DNA of 6,186 nt, from the NCBI GenBank assembly GCA_934130025.1, contig CAKOXG010000044.1, forward strand, positions 1 to 6,186, given 5' to 3'. A program made the translations under genes and the position numbers. The stretch is from an uncultured Clostridia bacterium (lineage in GTDB: Bacteria; Bacillota; Clostridia; TANB77; CAG-508). Each line of letters opens with the position of its first letter. The first letter of the stretch is position 1. This document shows, one piece after another, positions 1 to 5,656 of the stretch. Under the pieces are notes generated by a model. The model had not been told where the DNA came from and ran no database searches. It worked only from the letters and a program-made list of their open reading frames with translations.

Positions 1-1239
1 GCAGATGTAAATGTAGATTTATCTAGATTTGATGGCAAAAAAATTTTAAGAACAGGTGTTACAGATGGAATTCGTAGACCAAAAGAATTGATAGAAAAAG
101 CTTTAAATGAAGATATACCTATTTATCATAGTACAGGCTCTAGAGATGATGATGGAAATGGCGAAAATACTAATTCGAATAAAGGCGGAAAAAATATTTA
201 CAAACATCTAATGAGTGGTGTTACACATATGCTACCATTTGTTGTTGGTGGAGGTATTTTAATTGCTATTGCATTCTTATTAGATGACTACTCTATAAAC
301 CCAGCAAATTTTGGTATGAACACGCCAATTGCAGCATTTTTCAAAACAATTGGTGGTATGGCATTTGATTTTATGCTATTAATTTTATCTGGTTATATTG
401 CTATGAGCATAGGAGACAGACCAGGACTAGTTGTAGGTTTTGTTGGTGGAGCAATTGCTAAAGCTGGAACAACATTTACCTCACTTAGTAATCCAGAGGA
501 AGTTTTAGTAAGTTCTGGATTTTTAGGAGCATTACTTGCAGGTTTTATAGGTGGATATATAATTTTACTTTTAAAGAAAGTATTTAGTTTTATGCCTAAA
601 AGCTTAGAGGGAATTAGAACAATTTTAATTTATCCAGTTGCAGGTGTGCTTTTAATTGGAATTATTATGCTACTAATAAATCCATTTGTTGCAGCAATAA
701 ATACAGGATTAAATAACTTCTTATTCTCTTTAAGTGGAGTAAACAAAGTTATTTTAGGAGCAATACTAGCAGGCATGATGTCTGTTGACTTAGGTGGACC
801 TGTAAATAAAGCGGCATATACATTTGGTACAGGAATGCTTGCAGAAGGGCACTACGAAATAATGGCAGCTGTTATGATAGGAGGAATGATTGCACCACTT
901 GCTATTGCATTAATTGCAACATTTTTCCCTAAAAAACTTCCTAAAAAAGAAAGACAAGCTGGACTTTTAAATTATGTTATGGGCTTATCTTTTATTTCTG
1001 AGGGAGCAATACCATTTGCATCTGCTGACCCACTTAGAGTTTTACCATCGTGTGTTGTAGGCTCTGCGGTATCTGGAGCAATGTCTATGGCATTTAATTG
1101 TACTTTAATGGCTCCTCATGGTGGAATATTTGTACTTCCACTTATTGGAAATTGGGGATGGTATTTGGTTTCGATAATTGTGGGTTCAATAGTTGCTATG
1201 GCAATTATGGCAGCTCTTAAGAAAAATGTGTGGGAATAA
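1..1239 (+). CDS. fruA: PTS fructose-family transporter, IIB (C-terminal end) and IIC domains; 5' end outside window
   Basis: This is the membrane permease that imports and phosphorylates a sugar, probably fructose, using phosphate passed on from HPr. The reading frame is open from base 1, so the gene starts upstream. Codons 1-36 are the end of a fructose-type IIB domain (RFDGKK, then TGVTDGIRRPKELIEKAL). Codons about 43-65 are a hydrophilic Asp/Gly/Asn-rich linker. Codons 66-412 are a polytopic IIC domain with many hydrophobic segments. Family-typical IIC signatures are GGPVNKAA (265-272), EGAIPFASADPLR (334-346) and APHGGIFV (371-378). The phosphorylated Cys of IIB and any IIA domain are not visible. 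ptsH follows after 25 bases, indicating an operon that may also hold fruK or a regulator upstream. The fructose-family call is firm. The exact sugar is inferred, since related mannose or mannosylglycerate permeases share this architecture. Confidence 0.93.
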   Translation, partial: ADVNVDLSRFDGKKILRTGVTDGIRRPKELIEKALNEDIPIYHSTGSRDDDGNGENTNSNKGGKNIYKHLMSGVTHMLPFVVGGGILIAIAFLLDDYSINPANFGMNTPIAAFFKTIGGMAFDFMLLILSGYIAMSIGDRPGLVVGFVGGAIAKAGTTFTSLSNPEEVLVSSGFLGALLAGFIGGYIILLLKKVFSFMPKSLEGIRTILIYPVAGVLLIGIIMLLINPFVAAINTGLNNFLFSLSGVNKVILGAILAGMMSVDLGGPVNKAAYTFGTGMLAEGHYEIMAAVMIGGMIAPLAIALIATFFPKKLPKKERQAGLLNYVMGLSFISEGAIPFASADPLRVLPSCVVGSAVSGAMSMAFNCTLMAPHGGIFVLPLIGNWGWYLVSIIVGSIVAMAIMAALKKNVWE

Positions 1240-1250
1240 ACTAAAAGGTA

Positions 1251-1255
1251 AGGAG
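1251..1255 (+). promoter_or_regulatory. Ribosome binding site of ptsH (fixes a TTG start)
   Basis: AGGAG lies 9 bases before the TTG at 1265 and directly abuts another in-frame TTG at 1256. Spacing therefore selects 1265. The longer reading frame back to the ATG at 1193 would overlap fruA by 47 bases, has no such site, and adds residues foreign to HPr. Confidence 0.8.
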
Positions 1256-1264
1256 TTGAATATT

Positions 1265-1528
1265 TTGATAAAAGATACAATCATAATAGAAAATGAAACA
1301 GGTCTTCATGCAAGACCGGCAACAGAAATTTCAAAAGAGGCTATGAAATATAAAAGTGATATAAAATTTATTGTAAATGAAAAAACAGTAAATGCTAAAT
1401 CACCACTTATGATTATGGCAGCAGGGATAAAAACAAAAACTGAAATGGAGATAATATGTGATGGAGAGGACGAAAATGAGGCTTTAGAAGCCTTAAAGAC
1501 TACAATTAAAAATCAAATAGATAAATAA
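1265..1528 (+). CDS. ptsH: Phosphocarrier protein HPr
   Basis: HPr is the small cytoplasmic protein that carries phosphate from Enzyme I to the IIA domains of PTS transporters. The TTG start at 1265 gives 87 residues, the usual HPr size, and puts the active-site His exactly at position 15 within TGLHARPA (12-19), as in the family. Ser46, the site that HPr kinase phosphorylates in Gram-positive bacteria for catabolite control, is present in NAKSP (43-47). Residue 47 is Pro and the next residues are LMIMAAGI, whereas well-studied Bacillus-type HPr proteins have a motif like KSIMGVMSLGI. This replaces part of the hydrophobic patch that contacts HPr kinase and CcpA, so regulation may differ. The gene sits 25 bases after fruA and 14 bases before ptsI, in one operon. 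Confidence 0.95.
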   Translation: MIKDTIIIENETGLHARPATEISKEAMKYKSDIKFIVNEKTVNAKSPLMIMAAGIKTKTEMEIICDGEDENEALEALKTTIKNQIDK

Positions 1529-1542
1529 AGGAGCTTAAAAAT

Positions 1543-3237
1543 ATGCTAAAAGGAATGGGAATTTCTGATGGAATCGGAATAGGAAAAGCCATCATATTAA
1601 ACAATGAAGACATTAAAACGGAAAAAATAAGAACAGACAATATAGAACAAGAAAAAAAGATTTTTTTTGAAGCACTTCAAAGCGTAAAAACTGAAACGAA
1701 AGAACTTATAAAAAAATTAGATGGCACAGAAAAAGATATAATAGAAGCATATCTTATGATTTTGCAAGATGACACTTTAGTTCAAGAAACAATTAGAATT
1801 ATTGAACAAGAAAAATGTAATGCAGCATATGGAGCAGATGTTGGTTTTAATAAAATCATTCAGATGTTTGAACAAATGGATGACCCGTATATGGCAGCTA
1901 GAAGCCGTGATATTGCTGATATGAAAAGAAAAGTCTTATCTAAAATTTTAAATCTAAAAGAAATAAATTTATCAAATTTGCCAATAAATACAATTTTAGT
2001 CGCAAAAGAGCTTTCGACTTCTAATACTGCAAAATTAGACTTAAAAAATATAGAGGGAATTATAACAGAAATTGGTGGTGAAAATTCTCATACAGCTATT
2101 ATGGCAAGAACGCACAGAATTCCAGCAATTGTAGGCATTAAAAATGCAACTAATTTAGTAAAAGAAGAAGATGTAATAGCTATAAATGGCAAAACTGGAG
2201 AAATATTTATAAATCCATCTGAAGAGGAAGAAACAAACCTTAGAAAAATAAAAGAAAAATCTGCTGATATAAAAAAGGAGCTAGAAGAATACAAAAACAA
2301 GTCATCAATAACAAAAGATGGACACGAAGTAGAACTTATGGCAAATATTGGAGATGTAAATGATATAAATATTGTAATAGAAAATACAGCAGAGGGAGTG
2401 GGTCTTTTTAGAAGTGAGTTTTTATATATGAATTCTGATGACTTCCCAACAGAAAATGAGCAATTTGAAGCTTACAAAAAAGTTGCAGAAAGTATGCCAA
2501 ATAAAAAGATTGTAATAAGAACTTTGGACATTGGAGGAGATAAGAATTTAAAATATATGAAACTTCCACAAGAGGAAAATCCATTTTTAGGATATAGAGC
2601 AATAAGGATTTATCTAGACAATATTGCATTATTTAAGGTTCAATTACGAGCAATTTTACGAGCAAGCAATTTTGGAAATTTAGCTATAATGTTTCCAATG
2701 ATTGCATCTGTAAAGGAATTGGTTGACGCCAAAAAAGTTGTAGAAGATGTTAAAAATGAGCTTAAAGGAAAAAATATTCCTTTTAATAATGATATTGAGA
2801 TAGGCATAATGATAGAAATTCCATCAGCAGCAATTATGGCAGACGAACTTGCAAAAGAATGTGATTTCTTTAGTATTGGTACTAATGATTTAATTCAATA
2901 CACTTTAGCAGTTGAAAGAGGAAATGAAAAAGTGGCTAGTCTTTATACGCATTTTCATCCGGCAGTTATTAGACTTATTAAATATGTAATTGATGCAGCC
3001 CATAATAATGGCATTATATGTGGCATGTGTGGCGAAGCAGCAAGTGATAGTTTATATATTCCTTTACTTGTTGGTATGGGATTAGATGATTTCTCTATGA
3101 ATGCTAATAAGATTTTGGAGAGCAGAAAATTAGTTAGAAGTCTGAATTATACGGAATGTAAGATATTAGCAGATGAGATTTTGAGTATGGTTCATAGGGA
3201 AGATATAAAAGAATGTTTAAAGAATTTTCAAAAATAA
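1543..3237 (+). CDS. ptsI: Phosphoenolpyruvate-protein phosphotransferase (PTS Enzyme I)
   Basis: Enzyme I takes phosphate from phosphoenolpyruvate and passes it to HPr, the first step of all PTS sugar uptake; it is cytoplasmic and Mg2+-dependent. The protein is 564 residues (family about 570). Its start is set by AAAGGAG (1527-1533), 9 bases before the ATG, and by the typical N-terminus MLKGMGISDGIGIG. The helical HPr-binding region and swivelling phosphohistidine domain occupy about 1-230, with the active His183 in GGENSHTAIMAR. The C-terminal PEP-binding barrel follows. Key residues match E. coli EI with a constant offset of six: Arg290 (GLFRSEF), Arg326 (RTLDIGGDK), Glu425 (IMIEIPSAA), Asn448 and Asp449 (IGTNDLIQY), and Cys496 (GMCGEA). 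All catalytic residues are intact, so the enzyme should be active. No intrinsic terminator is seen after the stop codon; a promoter for the next gene begins there. Confidence 0.97.
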   Translation: MLKGMGISDGIGIGKAIILNNEDIKTEKIRTDNIEQEKKIFFEALQSVKTETKELIKKLDGTEKDIIEAYLMILQDDTLVQETIRIIEQEKCNAAYGADVGFNKIIQMFEQMDDPYMAARSRDIADMKRKVLSKILNLKEINLSNLPINTILVAKELSTSNTAKLDLKNIEGIITEIGGENSHTAIMARTHRIPAIVGIKNATNLVKEEDVIAINGKTGEIFINPSEEEETNLRKIKEKSADIKKELEEYKNKSSITKDGHEVELMANIGDVNDINIVIENTAEGVGLFRSEFLYMNSDDFPTENEQFEAYKKVAESMPNKKIVIRTLDIGGDKNLKYMKLPQEENPFLGYRAIRIYLDNIALFKVQLRAILRASNFGNLAIMFPMIASVKELVDAKKVVEDVKNELKGKNIPFNNDIEIGIMIEIPSAAIMADELAKECDFFSIGTNDLIQYTLAVERGNEKVASLYTHFHPAVIRLIKYVIDAAHNNGIICGMCGEAASDSLYIPLLVGMGLDDFSMNANKILESRKLVRSLNYTECKILADEILSMVHREDIKECLKNFQK

Positions 3238-3266
3238 TTGATTAAATTGACATAAAGTGATATAAT
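3238..3266 (+). promoter_or_regulatory. Predicted sigma-A-type promoter for the triplicated-module gene
   Basis: The -35 element is TTGATT (3238-3243), and 17 bases later comes a consensus -10, TATAAT (3261-3266). The -35 begins at the first base after the ptsI stop codon. Transcription should start near 3273. The gene can thus be expressed apart from the PTS operon, although read-through from ptsI is also possible because no terminator intervenes. Confidence 0.75.
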
Positions 3267-3270
3267 AGAG

Positions 3271-3300
3271 GCATTGCAACAATAATATTGTATGCAGTGT
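3271..3300 (+). promoter_or_regulatory. Imperfect palindrome / 5' mRNA hairpin
   Basis: Bases 3271-3283 pair with 3287-3300: TGCA then ACAAT on the left against ATTGT, a bulged A at 3292, then TGCA on the right. The outer four pairs include two G-T wobbles. The stem is about 13 pairs with an AAT loop. It lies at the predicted transcription start, so it could be a stem-loop protecting the mRNA 5' end or a DNA operator for a dimeric regulator. It is not followed by a T-tract, so it is not a standard terminator. Confidence 0.5.
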
Positions 3301-3320
3301 CCCGTTTTAACTATAAAGAT

Positions 3321-3326
3321 AAGGAG
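3321..3326 (+). promoter_or_regulatory. Ribosome binding site that sets the start at 3334
   Basis: AAGGAG is 7 bases before the ATG at 3334. The upstream in-frame ATG at 3292 has no such site and lies inside the 5' hairpin, so the shorter protein is preferred. Confidence 0.85.
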
Positions 3327-3333
3327 AAGAGTA

Positions 3334-4587
3334 ATGAAGGTAGCAATTGATGAAATAAAAAAAGTAGCAGTCGAATATCGGAATGATGTAGATATTTGGG
3401 AGGTTATTAAAGAAGCAAAAGAGCTGTATAAGGCTGTGAAACTTGTAGGAAAGGAAAATGTAACTGTAACTTACAGGAGAGACCTTATGGAATATGAGGA
3501 AAAATTAACTGAAAGCTCTAAAAGAGTAAGAGCTTTGGCCGCTTTTATTGTGCTTAATTTTATGCACATGAGAGACTCTACAACAAGTATAAGCAGACTC
3601 GAAGAACATTTTGGAATATTTTTCGAATCAACTGTTGGATACAGATTTAAAGAGAAGACAATAAAAGTCTCTGAAAAATCAATTCAGGAGCTGATTGAGG
3701 AATATATTGGAGGAAAAGAGTTAGAAAAGCACTATAAAGAAGTACCAGTGAAAAATTTATACAAATTGATTGTAAAAGAAGACGGAAACATTGATATTTT
3801 ATCAATGTGGTCAGAAATTGAGAATTTGTATGAAAGCATTATGGCGGTAGGATTAGAAAACACAACAATATGGTTAGGTAACTTACCGAAGACTACATTT
3901 ACAGGGCATAACATTCCAAAAAGATTGCTTGCATTTACAATGTTTGGTGCAATTATAATGTATCGTCTTGGCAAGAGCAATCTTAGAGCAGGAGAGTATC
4001 AAATTGATGATGACACACGTGTTCGTTTGCTTCGCCAGAAATTTGGTTTGGAAATTTCAATTGAGACTATTTTGGGCGACACAGATATCTTTATGGATAG
4101 CAAGGATGACATGAAATGTTTATCTTTAGCATCATTTGTAAGCAGATATTTGAAAAAAGACCAATATGTATGCAAGTTTCCAGAAAATCCTATGCGAATG
4201 CAGGTACTTTATAATTCTATTGAAAGAAAAAATAAAGATACAAGTGAAGAAACAATCCTGCAATTGTGGGATGGATTAGATGCATTGTATAAGATTTCAA
4301 AACTTATTGGAGTTGATTATGCAAATGTATACTATAATAGCAAAGATGAATACGTTTATACAGAAGCAGTTAAGTTATCTCCAAGAATTAGAGCTTTTTG
4401 TGAAGAGGCTGTAATTTATATGTACAGAATGGAAGATTCGGACGAAGACAGAGCGAGACTTGGAGTACATCTGGGTCTTGAGGCAACAAGCAAAATTATT
4501 CTTGGAGACACAAATGTGGTAAAATGCAATGCTAGTATGCCTTGTATACCACTTAAAGAACTCTTTGAAAGATATTTAGAAGTGTAA
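3334..4587 (+). CDS. Protein of unknown function built from three diverged copies of one module
   Basis: I do not recognise this 417-residue protein. It has no signal peptide or clear membrane segment, is rich in charged residues and probably mostly helical, so it is likely cytoplasmic. Three modules align by eye on shared landmarks. The LY...VG helix is at L31, L165 and L318, always 8 residues before the Gly. The basic motif is SKRVRAL (62-68), PKRLLAF (195-201) and SPRIRAF (349-355). The RL..(F/L)G motif ends at G94, G238 and G381. A turn follows: TVGYR (100-104), ILGDT (246-250) and ILGDT (389-393). Each module closes with an amphipathic helix, EEYIG, SRYLK or ERYLE. Copy 2 carries about 11 extra residues before the FG motif. 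Copies 2 and 3 resemble each other more than copy 1. The gene has its own promoter and 5' hairpin after ptsI and converges with the C39 peptidase gene. No function can be assigned from the neighbours. Confidence 0.88.
   Translation: MKVAIDEIKKVAVEYRNDVDIWEVIKEAKELYKAVKLVGKENVTVTYRRDLMEYEEKLTESSKRVRALAAFIVLNFMHMRDSTTSISRLEEHFGIFFESTVGYRFKEKTIKVSEKSIQELIEEYIGGKELEKHYKEVPVKNLYKLIVKEDGNIDILSMWSEIENLYESIMAVGLENTTIWLGNLPKTTFTGHNIPKRLLAFTMFGAIIMYRLGKSNLRAGEYQIDDDTRVRLLRQKFGLEISIETILGDTDIFMDSKDDMKCLSLASFVSRYLKKDQYVCKFPENPMRMQVLYNSIERKNKDTSEETILQLWDGLDALYKISKLIGVDYANVYYNSKDEYVYTEAVKLSPRIRAFCEEAVIYMYRMEDSDEDRARLGVHLGLEATSKIILGDTNVVKCNASMPCIPLKELFERYLEV
3376..4581 (+). repeat. Three tandem protein-level repeats within the unknown gene
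   Basis: The approximate extents are copy 1 at 3376-3711, copy 2 at 3787-4155 and copy 3 at 4246-4581. They are separated by linkers of about 25-30 codons. The similarity is visible in protein but not in DNA: ILGDT in copies 2 and 3 is written with different codons. The triplication is therefore old and has been kept by selection on the protein, unlike a recent DNA duplication. Confidence 0.75.
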
Positions 4588-4591
4588 AAGA

Positions 4592-4653
4592 TTTTTTTGT
4601 AACTCATCAACAAAAAAACGGGGCCAGGGTATCAGACTTATACTGATACCCTG
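4592..4653. terminator. Probable shared terminator between convergent genes
   Basis: A perfect 11-bp stem (CAGGGTATCAG at 4625-4635 with CTGATACCCTG at 4643-4653) encloses a 7-base loop. For the minus-strand peptidase gene it lies just after the stop codon and is followed by GCCCCG and then seven T, a slightly distant T-tract. For the + strand gene the downstream A/T-rich run is a weak T-tract. Next to it, T7GT (4592-4600) and ACA7 (4610-4618) can also pair, so the region may end transcription from both sides. The GC-rich block at 4619-4629 stands out in this A/T-rich sequence. Confidence 0.7.
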
Positions 4654-4656
4654 AAA

Positions 4657-5394
4657 TTAATTATTTTCAACAAATAAAGCTTTAGCAACCCAAGGCAAAA
4701 CCTCATCAAAACTATACCAACCAGAACTTTTACTAGAATTTTCAAGACCATTTGGATTAGAAACATAAACCAAATCTTCATCAGTAGCAAGTAAAGCCAT
4801 ATAATGAGAAGCGCTTGTCCAACGGTTATTATTAGGTTTATTCCAAACACAAATCAAAATAGGTCTATTAGTTTTCAAATGTTTTACAAAAGCATCTTTA
4901 GAAAGATGAGAACTATCATAATAAAAATCAGTATTTTTAATTCCGAAAGTATTAGACAATTCTTTAGAAATTTTATCATTATTAAGAACAGGATAATATT
5001 TTTTTCTTAGTTTTTCAGGAGAATAATTTTTATTATAACCACTAAGAATAATTGAAATAGCAGTTATGCCACAACCATTTTCTTCCATTGTGCCACCCCA
5101 ATATTTATGATTAGCCCAAGAAGATGAGCCATTTTGTTTATACTCTTTATATGTTTTTTGATTTACATCAACAGTTGTAAAAGTAGTAAAATACCCATCT
5201 TTTCCATCAACTGTTTTTTGACCAATTCCCTTATAATTTTCATTTTTATCAATTTTTATTACATCATAATTATTTGAGCCTTTTTCTACTATAAAATTAT
5301 TATTTTTATAAAAATTTTTAAAATAAATAATTCCAAATAGTATTAGTATAATTAATAATGTTTTTTTTACATTTAATCTTTTACGTTTTTTCAT
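4657..5394 (-). CDS. Membrane-anchored or secreted C39-like cysteine peptidase (Peptidase_C39_2 type)
   Basis: This 245-residue protein probably acts outside the cytoplasmic membrane as a papain-fold cysteine peptidase. Its substrate is unknown. A basic N-terminus (MKKRKR) and a hydrophobic segment (about 12-25) form a signal anchor or uncleaved signal peptide, with no clear lipobox Cys. The catalytic domain follows at about 80-240. Gln87 (YKQNG) is the likely oxyanion residue, Cys108 in ENGCGITA the likely nucleophile, and His197 in SHYMAL the likely base. Asn213 in SNPNG is probably the third residue. The spacing and motifs fit C39-like family 2 proteins, which are common in clostridia. The start is supported by an AGAGGA site (5401-5406), 6 bases before the ATG. 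No ABC transporter or bacteriocin precursor adjoins it, so a role in bacteriocin leader cleavage is not supported. Peptidoglycan or surface-protein processing is possible but unproven. Confidence 0.88.
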   Translation of the reverse strand: MKKRKRLNVKKTLLIILILFGIIYFKNFYKNNNFIVEKGSNNYDVIKIDKNENYKGIGQKTVDGKDGYFTTFTTVDVNQKTYKEYKQNGSSSWANHKYWGGTMEENGCGITAISIILSGYNKNYSPEKLRKKYYPVLNNDKISKELSNTFGIKNTDFYYDSSHLSKDAFVKHLKTNRPILICVWNKPNNNRWTSASHYMALLATDEDLVYVSNPNGLENSSKSSGWYSFDEVLPWVAKALFVENN

Positions 5395-5426
5395 CTATAA
5401 TCCTCTTTTCTTTTTTATTTAGATAT

Positions 5427-5432
5427 ATTATA
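5427..5432 (-). promoter_or_regulatory. Candidate -10 element of the C39 peptidase gene
   Basis: Read on the minus strand this is a consensus TATAAT, 32 bases before the start codon at 5394. No good -35 hexamer lies at the usual distance: the hexamer 17 bases upstream is AAGCCT. The promoter may be weak or need an activator. Confidence 0.4.
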
Positions 5433-5502
5433 CTAATAAAGGAAAATTAAGGCTTTAAGAAAAAATGAATAAAACTTAAATTTTTTATTAAGAAAGATAA
5501 AA

Positions 5503-5535
5503 TTTGTAATATTTTTGTAATATAAATGTAACAAT
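5503..5535. repeat. Three direct repeats with 11-base spacing in the divergent control region
   Basis: TTTGTAATAT occurs exactly at 5503-5512 and 5514-5523, with a third degenerate copy containing ATGTAAC at 5526-5532. The GTAA cores start at 5506, 5517 and 5528, exactly one helical turn apart. On the minus strand the units read GTTACA, ATTACA, ATTACA separated by five bases. This spacing is typical of OmpR/PhoB-type response-regulator sites, and each unit is one base off the published PhoP-box pattern TT(A/C/T)A(C/T)A. Either divergent gene could be the target. Confidence 0.45.
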
Positions 5536-5583
5536 ACTTTTAACCTTACAGGCAAAATAATTATAAAAATTTACCTATAAAAT

Positions 5584-5599
5584 TGTTGCAATTGCAACA
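5584..5599. promoter_or_regulatory. Perfect 16-bp palindrome, candidate operator of nrdD
   Basis: TGTTGCAATTGCAACA is its own reverse complement. It is centred about 40 bases before the predicted nrdD transcription start and touches the expected -35 position. It does not resemble the NrdR box (core CTATATATAG). Its form, TGTTG-N6-CAACA, recalls sites of CRP/FNR-family dimers, and its location fits an activator next to the -35 region. The regulator is not identified. Confidence 0.5.
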
Positions 5600-5616
5600 G
5601 TTTATTTTTCTTTTAG

Positions 5617-5625
5617 TGTTATAAT
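5617..5625 (+). promoter_or_regulatory. Extended -10 promoter of nrdD
   Basis: TGTTATAAT combines a consensus -10 (5620-5625) with the extended TGn motif. The hexamer 17 bases upstream (ACAGTT, 5597-5602) is a poor -35, as expected for an extended -10 or activator-dependent promoter. Transcription should begin near 5632, leaving a leader of about 25 bases. Confidence 0.65.
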
Positions 5626-5642
5626 TCATTCCATCACAAAGA

Positions 5643-5647
5643 GGAGG
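5643..5647 (+). promoter_or_regulatory. Ribosome binding site of nrdD
   Basis: GGAGG lies 9 bases before the ATG at 5657. Another ATG at 5650 is only two bases from the site and in a frame that closes after 27 codons, so 5657 is the true start. Confidence 0.85.
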
Positions 5648-5656
5648 AAATGAAAA

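Noticed and set aside
1193..1264. N-terminal extension of HPr from the ATG at 1193
   Set aside because: It overlaps fruA, lacks a ribosome site, and would move the active His away from position 15.
3247..3266. Perfect TTGACA (3247-3252) followed by TATAAT
   Set aside because: The gap is only 8 bases, far too short for a promoter. TTGATT at 3238-3243 has the correct 17-base gap to the same -10.
3292..3333. Fourteen-residue N-terminal extension of the unknown protein
   Set aside because: The ATG at 3292 has no ribosome site and lies within the 5' hairpin. The ATG at 3334 has AAGGAG at 7 bases.
4657..5394. C39 gene as a bacteriocin leader peptidase
   Set aside because: No ABC transporter domain, no precursor peptide and an N-terminal export segment; bacteriocin C39 domains are cytoplasmic parts of transporters.
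5475..5492. CTTAA / TTAAG inverted repeat
   Set aside because: Five A/T-dominated pairs around an 8-base loop are expected by chance in this region.
5584..5611. Palindrome followed by a T-rich run, read as a + strand terminator
   Set aside because: No + strand gene lies upstream to be terminated, the stem would have only 6 pairs around an AATT loop, and it sits at a promoter.
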